From Rotaria sordida (lineage: Eukaryota; Rotifera; Eurotatoria; Philodinida; Philodinidae): DNA of 64,000 nt. The notes under the pieces were generated by a model. It was given only the letters and a program-made list of their open reading frames with translations, was not told where the DNA came from and did not search any database. The stretch is taken from the NCBI GenBank assembly GCA_905250125.1, contig CAJNOL010000693.1, forward strand, positions 13,219 to 77,218. The letters are read 5' to 3'. Position 1 is the stretch's first letter, and each line of letters begins with the position of its first letter. Made by a program: the position numbers and the translations under genes. Of the stretch, positions 23,601 through 37,300 are shown piece by piece.

Positions 23601-25434
23601 CAGAATTTTGATTTAAAGTTTTGTCTGTAGATAGGCCTGATGGCTCTTAGCATACCTTGAAAATTATAGTCGAAAAAATATTCCTTCGTCAAGATATTGA
23701 ATTTCCAAAAATAATCCTTCGTTATAAAAATTGAGTTCACTTGAAAATTCAATAACTCAACGAAAGAACATTCTTTTTTTCGGCTGAAACTTTTAGGATA
23801 TTCCAAGAGTTATTAGACATATCTGCAAGCAAAACTTTGGATCAAAACTCCATTATTCAATCTTTCGGAGTGTACCTAAAAATAGGTTCAAAATTCAATA
23901 AACCAGTCATAACTCGACACCAAAAACAAATGGGAACGAATCCCTTTAAGCTTTTGTTATTCTCACTAAAATCTGCCTGTGGGTTCAATATGAGCCCAAA
24001 TAGCAGGTGCCAGTTGAGGTAATTCCGTCGTGAATAGATAGATACTACTGCGGATTATACAATGGTCATAAAAAAATAAAAATGTTGGGTAACGAGAAGG
24101 AAGTGAAGTACCATTAATACGATAATATTATCAAATAATTATTCAAATCTATTTAATCTTAGTTATACCTTTCAGGTATTCTCATTCTACGTTACGTTTT
24201 TTCTTCAACGAATAAAACAACTTATTGAAATTTTATCAATTACAAAAAAAAAAAAAATTTCTTACCTATCTTTTTTGACTTCATATAACAAATATTGTAG
24301 CCATCCCGGTGAACATTCAATATGAGCATCAAGAAAAGTTAATGTATCACCTGTAGCCATTTCAGCACCTATAAAAAAAAAACAAATAAAACATGAAAAA
24401 TTCTATTTATTTTATTTTCTATTTTCTTTTAACCTTTTAATCGAGATTTCATTAAACCTAATCGTTCTGTATTTCGTAAAATATGAACTGTAACTGGTAA
24501 TTCTTTTACAAATTGTTCTAATGTATCTTTAAGATATTCTATAAAAATTTAAAAAGATTAAATTAATAAATAAATTTAAATTTAAATAAACCTCGATTAA
24601 CACTAGCATCATCAACCATAATAATTTCATGAATATATTCAATTGGACTTCTTAAAACAACACTTGTTAATGTTCGTAATAAAGTTGAATTTCCTTCATT
24701 ATGAAATACAATTACAATTGATGTTGATGGTAAATCCGGTGGAAACTCATGAGATCGACATCTTAGAAAAGAAAAAGAAAGAGATTAAATTTCAAAAAAT
24801 AAATCAAATAAACTTTGATGATCTTTGATCGTTAATTGATCGATTAAGAGCCATAAGATCTGATGCAACAATATTAAATTGATTTTCTGCAAAACGTTTT
24901 TTAGCTGAATCTTTTAAATCCGCTGGAATAACAACACCACGACCACCTTCACCAGGCCAATGTGATGGATTTGATCCTTCAAATATAAAAAAAATTTTTC
25001 TTTTTAACATTTTCATTTGAAATTAATTTCAAACCTGAATCAGATCCAAACCATTTAGCAATAAAACTACTACCAGTTTTTTTTGATTGTTCAAGTTTTT
25101 TTTTATTTAAAATATTATTTCTATGAAATATTGTTTGATTTTTTTCTTTATTTCTATCAAAATTAAATTTTGGATGTCGTATAAGATCATCTTCATTTGA
25201 TTTAATATTATTATTCATATTATTTTCTTTTCCTATTACTGATGAAGATGATGAACATGGAATAATAACTTGTTTCGTACAATCAGAAAATAACATTATA
25301 AAAAAAACATCAACAAATATCCAAAATAATGATGTATAAATAACAACATGAAGATATTGACGTTTCCATAAACGAAAACGTTTTAATAATTTATCAGATG
25401 ATGATGATGAATGATAAGATGAAAATGAATTCAT
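20635..25434 (-). CDS. Polypeptide N-acetylgalactosaminyltransferase (GALNT family)
   Basis: Fourteen exons: 25434-25035, 24976-24814, 24761-24592, 24538-24434, 24368-24266, 23209-23131, 23076-22985, 22921-22767, 22707-22564, 22492-22353, 22250-22143, 21016-20885, 20831-20753, 20699-20635. They encode 644 residues in frame. It is a type II Golgi protein: short cytoplasmic tail, membrane anchor at about 28-50, low-complexity stem, GT-A catalytic domain and C-terminal ricin-type lectin domain. The manganese-binding DAH is at 293-295, the WGGEN of the Gal/GalNAc motif at 400-404, and [16 protein letters not shown] is typical. The lectin domain ends with the QxW motif NQRW in a 65-bp last exon that is easily missed; without it exon 13 would read into an early TGA. 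It starts mucin-type O-glycosylation by moving GalNAc from UDP-GalNAc to Ser/Thr. Introns 5 (1,056 bp) and 11 (1,126 bp) are far longer than the rest. Confidence 0.93.
21017..22142 (-). other. Long intron 11 of the GALNT gene
   Basis: A 1,126-bp intron between the first lectin exon and the second. No coding exon fits inside it and no strong inverted repeat was seen. It is compositionally like the other long introns (blocks less A-rich than the short introns), so it probably holds an old degenerate insertion. Confidence 0.45.
23210..24265 (-). other. Long intron 5 of the GALNT gene
   Basis: A 1,056-bp intron right after the DAH-coding exon. The stretch from about 23280 to 24060 differs in texture from the flanking sequence (fewer A/T runs), suggesting a decayed insertion. 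No terminal repeats were identified. Confidence 0.45.
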
Positions 25435-28400
25435 TATTTAGAGCGAGAGAAAAAAAAACCAGAAAGATAATAGATATTTTGTTTTTTTTTCTTTTTAATT
25501 AATCATTATTTTTATATTTTATCGATGAAAATCTACAATGAAAAAAAAAATATATATATAAAGTAAAAATGATTATTAAAATCTTATACAAATCGATTTT
25601 TTTTTTGATTGAAATCAATAAGTAATAAATAAAATATTTAATTAATATAGCAATTTTTGACAAGAATGATTAATAATATACAAGCATAAATCATTAGAAA
25701 GTATTGTTCAATTCACAAGAGAAATACAGAGAAAAACAAACTTATACTACAATAGGGGTTTGATCTTTTAAATAAAAATGTTAATTGATAATTATCTTTA
25801 TTTAGAGATGGTTTAATAATAGAACTTATCGACAGTTGAGTCTAACATCGTGTAAATTCCTTATAGAAATGATTATAAAGATAAAAATTGAAAAAACCTG
25901 TTAATCTTTTGAAAGATTTACATTTTATTTGTCTATCATAACCAGCGATCAAGTGCTCTAGTGTATTCATTCATGGATTCATTAGTGAGCAAGTTATTCA
26001 GTCATTCATTATTCCGGATTGGACTTTTTCAGTTACAATCAATTTGAAGAATTCGAGTTCTATAAACCATCTATTTAAGAATCTCTTCAAAAATTCTCAT
26101 ATAGAACAATATGCATAATTGATTATGATTGAGAAATTACAATATGAAATAACGAACATCTACATATATGCTGTTTATGAACACATGAATGAGTAGTCTA
26201 GAACATTTGATTACTGCTTTTGATCGACAAACAAGATACACATTTTTTCAAAAGAGCAAGAGTTTTTTTTTAAATTTTTGATCTTAATAATCATTTGTAT
26301 GAGTATATGGAATTTACAAGTTATTTTCTATGTGTTTGGCTCAACTGTCGTGCTATCAAAGTCTATTAAATTGTAAGTTTTAATTTTAAATAGTACTCAA
26401 CTTATATATAAGAATAGCACAGGAGAATATTCACAGGAAGGCAGAGAAAAGAAATCGCCTTCTGAATCATAAGGTATGATTAATAATCAAGGTCAATACT
26501 AATCTATTATATTGGATTATGTAGTTTTCATGGTTATTATACGATTAAATGATGAAGAATTAGAGATAAAATGTTTATCTAATATAATAAGAAATTTTTT
26601 TTTTTCGCGACAAAAATTATTTCAAAAGACTTATTTTGATTTAAGAATTTGTATCATCTGAAGAAGAACATCTAGATGAGAATAGTTACACTGAAGTAAT
26701 CGAAATAATATTTTGTTTTTTTTTTATCTAAATTTATATTTAATAAATATAATAATCCATAAAAGAAAAAACAAATATTTAAGTAATAATATAAGAATCA
26801 TTGAAAATTATGTTTAATTTCTAAAATAGATTCTGTTTTTGAAGTATCATAATTTCATTTTATAATTGTCTTATTCAGAAATAAATACGATTAATAAAAT
26901 TGAATAATTTTATTAAAGAAAAATTTGTTTTAGTTTATACATAATATAAATTTTAAACAAAATTTCTCTCATTAGAATTTACATGATTTTAAATAGATTT
27001 TGTTTTCCGAAATGAAAAGACAAAGAACGTATTTTTTTTATCTCTGAATATTCATATAGAAAATGTACTTCTAAAATTCTGTAGTATACATCTAACTGAA
27101 TTCAGAAATTTTAATAAATAAGAATCTATCAAACCAAAGAAATAAATGCAATTGTTTCTTTGAGATAAATCAATAATAATAAAATCTTTACTTTCAAATT
27201 AAAATGTAATTTATATCAGATTCTAATATTAAACTCCAATTTTTGAATAGAAGATTTACAGTAAAATCTATGACAAACCTCGTTTAATAACCTCGAGAGA
27301 AATATCGATAATTAAAGCGATTTATTTTTACGAAATGTAATAGAACAGATCTATAATCTCATACAGAATAAATACTTATAAGACGCCTTCTGCATTGTTC
27401 TTTAAATGTTATAAGGATAAATTCAAATTTTTTATCTTCAATAAATCAAACATTACCAGTCATCATCAAATATAATATAATCTAAAGATGGTATTCTATT
27501 CAGATTTAAAAATATGTTAACACTCGAGATAAAAACAGTAATATGATTGTTTTCATCGTATTTCTTACCCGTCAGTATCGATTTATCTTAATTAATGGAA
27601 TCTATTTCTGTCACTTGCCTCAATATACAAACCTTTGTCAAATTAACAATAGACTTACTGTACCGATATAAAAAATATGAAGCACGACAAGACAATTTAT
27701 CTTTTGTATTTATATCTTTGACTTCAAGTGACATATACAAATGGAAATAAATTTGAGTATAAATCTTTCTATGAACGAAAATGCAAAAGTTCCTGTCAAA
27801 AAAAAAGGTCATTTTTCATGCTTATGACGTTCTTATTGTCATGAAACAAGATGAAGAGTACAAAAGTTTTAGAGTCAATTTTTCGATGTAATAACTATAA
27901 ATTATAAAATTTCTATTTTGATGTCTAAAGAAAATAAATCGACAGAAGAATATTTCAATTTTATAATAAAACTTCTATGTATCATCAGATTAATTATAAA
28001 AAAAAACGACGCAATTGGGATGTAATCATTCTAAACTTTCCGAAAGAAAGCTTCATAGAAACCTGACACATTCTATTATTAAAGAAAAAAGAACCTAATA
28101 AATAATATAATAAGAATAATTATAACAATAACTATTTCTATTCATATGAAATAATTTATTTTTAGGATCAAATCATTCATGTTGAATAATTTTATTTTCT
28201 TGAATAAAAGTCAAGATAAAAATCTTCAAAAAATAATTTACATAACTTACCACGTTTTTTTTTGCTTCTTTTTTTGTTACCAATTGTTCATTAGTCTAAT
28301 GAATTAAAATGAAAATTCATCTAAAAAAAGAAAATTTCAACAGTATAATGAATAGTTTTTTTTTTTTTTTTCTTTAAATAATTAAAATTAACAGTTCAAC

Positions 28401-28437
28401 TGGAATATAGGAATGTAAAAGAAAGACTTATGCAATA
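25435..28437. other. Intergenic spacer, about 3 kb
   Basis: Lies between the 5' end of the GALNT gene and the 3' end of TBC1D20. Very AT-rich, with no convincing exon, RNA gene or repeat. Open frames here (for example 27588-27812) have no coding character. Confidence 0.45.
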
Positions 28438-31167
28438 TTATTGTGTTCGATACAATTGAGTAAGAAAATCTCCTAAATTAATAAATTTAGTTGAATCTAA
28501 TAATTGTGTTTGATTCCAAAGATAAATAGCTAGACCACCGATTGTTAATGTTACACCCCAAAAAGCAATACGTGATAATGTACTTGATTTTTGTGATAAA
28601 TTTTGTTTATTATAATTATTATTTTTATCAAAACGTTGTCGAATAATTGATTTATTAGAAGAATTTTCAATATATTCACTAAATATATTTAAAAAAAAAA
28701 GAAAATTTCTTTTAAAAGATATAATATAAAATATTTTACCATTTTATTTTCCATTCATGATTTAAATTCTCCAGTGTATCTGGATGATGATTTTCAAATA
28801 GATATAGAGCTCGTCTAATAATTTCTTCCCATGTATTTTCATCTATTTCAGTAGGTAAATAAGATAAATATTGATGTAATGATGCCATTTCACAAGGTTT
28901 TGATAAAATTTCATCAGCATGATAATTTACAATCTAAATTTCAAAAAAAGAAATTCTTTTGTTTTTTTTTGTTTCGAAAGAAAATTTATTTTGTTTTACT
29001 TCAGCAGCGACATAAATTGGCATAAGAAAATGTGAAACAATAAATAGATCATAAAGTCGAAGAATTACAGGTAAATCATCTAATACATGTGAATACCATG
29101 TGATAAACCATGGTAGAGCAAATATAACATGTCCAACATCACCTCTATAAATACAAGAACGACAGTAAATACTCACTTTATAAGCCGTAATTCAATCGTT
29201 TTTACCTTTCCATATATTCTGCGCATTCACTATTGATACAATTAATAAGTGGCATTAAATATAACAATGAATCACGTGTTTTTTCCATTGTTGGTTCCAT
29301 AAAATATCTATAAAGAAAAGTTATCATTTATTAAATAAAATATATACAATCTACTTTCTTAAAATAGTTTCACACTATCAAAGACTTTCGTAATTATTTA
29401 AAGATTGAGAAAAGATTCATTAATAGTTTTCTCGACTATCATAGTTCTAATTGGTTTTTTTTATATTTATATATAGATTTATTGGATGTTTCAGTTTCAT
29501 TTATAACTTTATCTTTTAAATTTATCAAATTTTCTTTTCATTAATACTTGAATTGAAAATGTTAAGATTAGAATACTAATCCATCATTTTCAATTGATGA
29601 ACTATTTAAAAAGGCAAATTTGTTTTGCAAAATAAGTTCAAATGAGATGTATGACAATTCTCGATCAAATAACAGTATTGGTTTTGATTATTCAGTTCCT
29701 GTCATATAAATGAGAATTGATGGGCGATTCACACGAGAAGCATTAAAAAGTAATTTTTTCTTTGGCATGATTCTCACGAGTCATTGAACTGAAAGCAATC
29801 ATACACTTAGTCGAAATCTTCTATTAATAAAGTTAAAAGAATATTCTTTAGATAGGTTTGAGGTACTCATTTTTTTTTTTTGATATAAAATTTCATGTTA
29901 TCAAGAAAATAATTTTCAAAATATATTATCTTTTTATGTTTTTAATAACTCATTTCCCATAATAAAAGATTCTAGGTCTTCTATTGTATCTCATTTATTT
30001 TCATAATTTAGTTGATTTGAATCTTTTAAGATTTTTGTGAACTCACAAAAATTCTGAAAACTAAATCATATATTGATATATGTATATTAATTAAAGTTCC
30101 ATTTTTGTTTAAAGAAATTAATTAATTAAGTAGGAAGGAAGCAATCTTCTCTTACATCCTGCACATCATTCTTTCAAGAAAAATCTTCTATTATAGCGTG
30201 ATGATGAATTAACATACTTTGACAAATCCCATCGAATAATCTCTTAATAAGATTTACAATTTAATTTCTCGAATTATTTCATCATTTGCAAAATAGTTTC
30301 TACAATACACTCAGTCCGATGATATATTTTGTTAATTATTAATATGCTAACAGTCATGTTATTCATAAAATACATATTTTGTGCTCTTAAACTTTGTTTC
30401 TTTAAATAACAAACACTTAAACTAATTAAAAAATTTTCAAACATTTTTTAATCGTATATTACTTTCAAAACAACAACAAAAAAAAAGTAAATAAACATTA
30501 CTTTAAATGAGACATTGTAATAGAATCGATCACAGGAAGACATAAATCCTCTCCAAGTACAAGTAAAAATGTCAAAGAAATATCATGATAACCCTAAATC
30601 AACACTAAAAATCGCATAAAAAAAAAGAAGAATATTTCGTATTAATAACTAACTTGATAGTAATGTAGTTCTTCATGTTTAATTAAAATTTTTGTTATAA
30701 TAAGAATAAGTTCATCTTGTAATTCACTTCTTTCAGAATCAGAATAATCTCAAAAAACAAAAATAAAATTCGATAAATAATTTTTGAATATATATATATA
30801 TATACTTGGTGGGAATCTTTTTAATGTTCTTATAACATCCAATTTGATTTGTTCATAATATTGATGTGATTCAATTTGATTTATATCTATTTATTGACAA
30901 TTTAAAATAAACGAAATAAAAAATAAAATAAAAATTTATTATACCTGTTGTATACTCATCAGATGATGTATGAACTAATAAATTCCATGCTTGTTTTCGA
31001 TAGATATTATTTATAAAACCGGATGTTTTTGCATAAGAAGTTAATTTTCGTTTTAAATATTTTTGTTTAATTTTTTTTTGATTATAACGATCAAATAATA
31101 ATTTAATTTTATCAATAACTAATATATTTTCATTTTCATAATTGTCATCATTATTTATAGTTACCAT
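28438..31167 (-). CDS. TBC1D20: TBC1 domain family member 20 (Rab GTPase-activating protein)
   Basis: Eight exons (31167-30945, 30886-30806, 30748-30654, 30593-30502, 29307-29206, 29144-29000, 28933-28740, 28678-28438) encode 390 residues in frame, close to the length I recall for the vertebrate protein (about 400). The TBC domain starts with RKQAWNLL. The dual catalytic fingers are intact: I88-x-x-D91-x-x-R94 (IKLDVIRT) and Y132-Q133 (YYQGYHD). The block FALPWFITWYSHVL followed by RLYDLFIVSHFLMPIY is diagnostic for TBC1D20. A C-terminal hydrophobic helix (AFWGVTLTIGGLAIYLW) anchors it in the ER membrane. It accelerates GTP hydrolysis by Rab1/Rab18-type GTPases in ER-Golgi traffic (family knowledge). 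Intron 4 is 1.19 kb; the others are short. It is divergent from SNX13, with 215 bp between starts. Confidence 0.93.
29308..30501 (-). other. Long intron 4 of TBC1D20
   Basis: A 1,194-bp intron. Phase joins across it (AA + A). AT-rich, with no coding exon or clear terminal repeats seen. Confidence 0.5.
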
Positions 31168-31382
31168 TTGTATTATGATGCAAAAGAATAAGTTTTGTTA
31201 TCTATCCACTACAAACTACAAGAAGAATGTAGCTCTATCTATAGAATTTATTTTTATTGTTCGATAAATTAACCAATCAATATTATTTATCTTTTGTTGT
31301 TTACGATAAAAAAACGTATCAAAATAATATAATTAAATCGTTTTTTTTTTCTTCTCTCTGGTTTTTTTTTGCATGTCGGTCG
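31168..31382. promoter_or_regulatory. Short divergent promoter region between TBC1D20 and SNX13
   Basis: Only 215 bp separate the two ATGs, so both promoters and both 5' UTRs must lie here or overlap the first exons. No distinctive motif was recognised beyond T-rich tracts near 31340-31370. Confidence 0.5.
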
Positions 31383-34300
31383 ATGATCTCCAGACATCTT
31401 ATCATCGGCAGTGCCTGTTTGATATTGTGGGGAATTATTGAAATTAAAACAACAATTTATTGGATTTCATTTTTCATCACATTTTTATTCGGGTTGGTTT
31501 TAAATTTTCTATTAACTTTTTAGTTTTTTTTTAGTTTTTTCAATTATATTTGTTATTTAATTATAGGTTTGTGCTTCATCTGACTATTCATCGATCAACA
31601 TGGTTAAAATCAAGTCTAATACAAAGAACGATTAAAACATCATTTAATAAAAGAAAATCGATCACACATGTAAGATTTTCAAAAACTAAAAAAATGACTT
31701 TTTACACTTCTAATTTTTTATAGATTGATAGCATTGATAATGATACACAGTCACGTTTGAATGATCGTGTACAATTAACAGGAATACCTGTTATTGATGA
31801 ACCACTTTATGAAGTAAAACTCTAAAGTACAAATTTCTTTTTTTTGTTTTTACATATTAATTTTTATAGGGAATTGATTTATTTGTTCGTGATTATGTTG
31901 AAGTTTGGTATAAAACTCAATTAAGTTCTGATGAATCATTTATTCATGATGTTAAAAATGGAATCTATATAACAATTCAACATTTATCAGAAAGGTTGTT
32001 TAATTAATTAATTAAAAAAATTAGTTTTTAGTAGAAATCATATCTTTTTTTGTTTTTTGCTTTCTTATTGATTAGATTACGTGAAATAGACTGGTTAGAA
32101 TTTTGTACTGGAACAGTTGTTGATAGTTTTGCAACACATGTTCGATTATATCGAAAAGCTAAAGAACGTATGCGATTAGAACAATCGACAGATATTCGAG
32201 TATGCTTTTTTGATTTGGAAGCTGAATATGAAAGAGGAATTTGTCGAGATGAAGTTTGTATGGATAAAGATGCAGAAAAAGGTAACATAAACTTAGTCAA
32301 AAATAAATCTTTTGTTGTTTTTTTTCGTAGAATTTTTGCGTGATATTGTTGAAGTTTTAATTTATATTTTATTACCTGCTAATGAATTTCGTTCGGTTCC
32401 AGCTCGAATGTTACTTAGAGTATATGATTTTTTTTTTCGATCATTTTAATCATATTGATTATATTTTTCTTTCAAGGAAGTGTTAGTTAATCTTGGTTTA
32501 ATACCTTTTATTGATATGTATGCAGATCCGGATGCTGTCAATCAATTAATTATTAAAATGGTAATTAAAAGTAGAGAAAAAAAACAGTGATATAAGATTT
32601 GAACCTTCCACACAAACTATTTACAGACATGATTGATATACAACTACAGATCGTATAAGAATAACGTCTCGTTATAATATGTGAATTATTTATTGCATTT
32701 CTGAAGAATTAAGGAGTTTACTCTCAAAAATTGATCTTGAGTCAGCTGCATTCAAATCACATGAATTTTTTCCGGACATATTAGTGCTGCAGTGAAGAAG
32801 TAATAGTAAAACTTTCAGTCTTATGTCATAAAGTTGTTGAAATATGTTCAACTAATAAGAGTCAAAAATAACTCATTTGGCAATTTGAAACTATCTGTAG
32901 GCTTTCATTTCATATACTTATTTTTTTTTTGTGTGTGAAAGAACAAGTCCGGTTGCAAGGCATGAAAGAGTCATTTTTTTTAAATTCTTACTTTCTATAC
33001 AAAGAGAAAGAATAAAAAGTCATCATCTATTTATAAAAGTGCTTTTCCTATATAATTATAAAAGCGCTTAATTCAATAAACGGACTCTGTCAGGCACTGC
33101 ATCTCGACATGCTCGTTCAAATAAAAAAGATAAAAGCAATGGGTTACAATGAAGTTCCTTCAAAAATCCTAGAAGGCACAATCAAAAAAAGCATAAATAG
33201 AGAAAAAACGACAAAAATTTCCGCTTTTTCTGAAATCAGCATATTTTTCAAGTAATTCATGACAGAAATCATCAGAAATTGTCGTAAAAGAAACGAAGTG
33301 CCGAATAAAAAAAAAAATCATGGCATTTATGAAAGATCAAGCCTCGAGCTATCGTCTCATGCATTGATCTTAATTTTGATAATTCTGACAAAGATTGACT
33401 CGTTTTAAGGGCAGGTAGCCTCAAGTGAAACAATGATGAAGAAATATATGTCAAAATAGATAGAATAAAACAATCTTTCTGTGATTAGCAAAAGTAGCTA
33501 CATCGCATTTCATATTTTAATGCCGCAAGAATTACGCTAACAGCTTTTATGTTTAGTGTCAACAATTTCCATTAACAATCGATAATTTTCTTCTTGTTAC
33601 ACGAACTACTGATTCACGAGCTGAATTATCAACATTAGCTGATCGAATTGCTATTGAAATAAATCGATGGCGTTCAAAAGATACTGGAGGAGAAAATGGT
33701 TATTTTCAATAATTTTTCTAATTCTTTTCATAATATAAATTTTAATATTTTGTTTGTTTTTTAGATGCAGATATTCGTGCAACATTAAATAGTTATCAAT
33801 ATTTAAAAAAATTACTTTCTGAACGATTAGAAAAACAAGCACAAACAATGACATTGGTATATTTTATTTTAATTAGATTATTTTAGAATATAATTATTTT
33901 TTTTATTGTATAGGATGATGATGAACTTTTACAAAAAGTGACCTATCATGATTTACCATTAACTGAAATATTGAATAATTGTAATGGTTTAGATTATTTT
34001 TTAAGTAAATATTTTGAATTTCTTTTTTTGTTTTTTCTTCTGATAATTCAATAAACAATTATTTGTATTTGTAGAATTTCTGCAAACTGTTGATGCTGCT
34101 GGCTACGCAAATTTTTATCTTAATGCTGAAGTATAAAAACAAAAAAAAAAATAATTTGGAAGAAAATTTTATTTTTCTATGAATATGCTTTTCTTTAGGC
34201 ATTTCGATGTGCTGGTTTATCAGTACAACAACAAAATATAAATACAGCACATGAACAACATCAAACTAATTTAGAAATACTTAGACATATGGCCTATGAT

Positions 34301-37300
34301 CTTATTGAACAATATTTTCTTCCAACAGTAAGAGTTTTGACAATATTTTTTCAAAGAATGATTCTCTTTTTTTTTGTGGAATAATTTCAAAAGTTATCAG
34401 TGTTCGACTCGAGTCGGGTCGAGTCACAAAAAAACATAGTTCATGTCAGATTGGATCGGATTATGAAAAAAGTTTTGGACTTCATAATAGATCTGAAGTC
34501 TGAACGTTTTGCAGATTAAAAAGGCATTCGGAAAGTTTTTTCCATTTAAAAGTTTTATAAGAGGGCGCGGAAAAGCTAAGTAAAAGAAGAAGTTATGTAT
34601 TGTATGATCTTTTCTTCTATTCCACCGACTTTTCTTTATTGGCTTTGGACGACGATGTATAACGAGTCTACTGTGTGTTCAATGATCCCATATAGGTTGC
34701 CGGTTCTATATATAAGAAAAGAAAGACAAACAAGAAGAAATTCTATTACATAACTGTGTTGTTCCAATTGCAGAACGTCGGTGAAATGCCAGGGATATAT
34801 TCTTTTTTCCAACTATGAAATGAAAGGAAGAAAAGAAGAATTGAGAAATTGATTTTCTCGAGAGAAAAAGGAGAGTGATCGATACTAGACTCCGACTTGG
34901 GTCAGATCGGGTCATGAAAAAATAGTTGATCTCAGTTCGGATTACTTATATACTCTTGAAAATAAATAGTCGTAGTCAGTATTTTTAATATACTTCCAGT
35001 ATAAAAATAAGTTTACGGAAGAATAATCATATATTCTGATAACGCTCAGAATTCTCTACAACCTTGTGTATTTAGTTTTAGACTTACATTGATTTACTGA
35101 AAAGTATTTCGACTGCAGTGATGACAATCTTGTCTTCCGATTTCCATAAAATATTTTCTTCCAACTTTTTTGATTAAAATATATTTTAATTACAGTAATA
35201 TTTTTAAAAAAAGAAGTAATTATAAATTCAGATAGTGCCCTAAACTCTCTAACATGCTCTATCTTGTCAGTCTCGACTTGCCTTATTTTTACTGGCAAAT
35301 ATATTAAACCTTTTTTTATTGTACCTACATCCTTAAATTCCGTTTTATATTTCTTTAAGTATGTGCATTACATGTTTTCTTTTTGTATAATAGTTATACA
35401 ACTCTACACTCTCTAGTAGTGAGATTATGACTCAAAAGCAGACAATTACTCATATAAGTCGTATGATAACTAGATAACAGAACAAAAGTTGCTATATTTG
35501 TCTCGGATGATATGAAACTATAGATTAGTGTCCTGCGGAAGCGACTTTTCTCGATTCTCATTCCCATCAAGCTTTCACAGTTCCTATTACGATTTCATTT
35601 TTTGTCCTTGAGAAAAAGTATTATTACCAGACACTAACTTCAGTCAATGTCGTACTTTGCACATTTTGAGATGACCTTGAATTAAACATACAATTATCAT
35701 TGAAGGTACATTTAAGTAAAGTAAATCAATTATTATTTATACGTCGAAATTTATCAACGTTACGTTAAGAGAGTTATTTCCTTCTTCAATTGAAAATAGA
35801 AAAAAAAATACTAGCACGTCAACAACATCAATGGGAAAAACAAAAAAATTTAGGAGAATAAAATAGATATAATACTCTATTGTAAGCTAATCTGAATAAT
35901 AGTCCTTTCGAAAGTGATAATCATAAAGAGAATAGTAGTTGTGATAATTGAATTACAAATTAATGAATAATAAATGAACTTATCTAAGTTTGTATTGATA
36001 AATATTTGTTGTTTTTCTTTTATTTAATAGGCGATGCAAAAGGCCTTGAAAGAATGTCAAACTCTATTTCTTAACGATGTAACATCGGATTGACTTCGAC
36101 ATTGTTTGTTTAAAATAGCAAAGTTTGGAGAGTATATATATATAAAACAAAATAAATTTCGTGAATGTCCATTTTTTAAACATATTGTTCCCGTTCGCGA
36201 TTTTCGCGAGGAACGAGACGAGAGTATCTTCACTGTAACCGAAATATTTTTTAGCAATTAAATATAAGTTTAAAACTGAATATGCAGGATTGTGGTGAAG
36301 TTTGAGCATTATCAGAATGTATGATTATATTTTTGAAAACTTAATTTTTATGCTTGAGATATGTTCAAAATATTGATTATAACTATTTGTTTCTAAAGAT
36401 ATAGATAAGAAGAAAAAAAATTTGATCTTAACCTTTTCTTTCCTATGACTGAAGTTTAAAGTCTGGAACTGAAATTCGTCTAGCATTGTGATTACAATGG
36501 TCCCTAATATGGAGACAAAAAATTTGAATCACATCGAGTTAGTACTAGTTTTAGTTAAGTCATAATAGTTCACTAGCATTTTCTTATGACACAACTATAG
36601 CACATGAAGATGTTCAACTTTCTCGAGAGAATATTTCTCTTTTTGGTTTGTAATGGAATAAGACATTATTCAATATGTTAAATAATAATGAGAAAGCTCT
36701 CAGCGAAATCCATTTTGAGAATCAAAACGTAAATGTGATAAAATGATTTGTTTTTTATAAATTAAAGATTTGATTAATTTTACAGAAAAAAAAGTGAATT
36801 TTTACCAGAAAAGCTTAAAATATTGAATTTTAAATGTATAAAAATGTTTAGGGAACATTTAAATTACCAATGGATGAAAATCTCATACAAAAAACATTAA
36901 AAATTTTAAGAACAGAATCAATGAATGAAACATTACTTGATGAACTTCAAACAAAAGTATGTTTTCGTTTTTTTGAGTTTTATTTTATTAGTAATTATTA
37001 ATTAAAAGGTTTTCGAAATTCTTTCATCGGATAAATATTATGGACAATTTAAAACAACATCACAATATTTAAAAGTTTTAAGTGAAATTGACCCTACTGA
37101 TTCATTAAATGATAATTCAGGTTTGTTTTCTTAAATAACAAAAAAATATATTTGTATATATTTATTTATTTGTTTTGTTTTTTGATCTTTTTCTTTTTCT
37201 TATTTCAAATCAGATGCTGCTTCGGTATCAAGTAATAATAGTAATGAAATCTCTGTCGATTTTGCTGAACAACAACATAATTCAAGTATTTCTCCTTCTT

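Noticed and set aside
32028-32300. 90-residue minus-strand frame
   Set aside because: Antisense shadow of SNX13 exon 5, which has correct phase and conserved PXA sequence.
34380-34930. GACTCGAGTCGGGTC-like repeats as a regulatory array
   Set aside because: Only two loosely similar blocks about 500 bp apart in a long SNX13 intron. Better explained as part of an old repeat.
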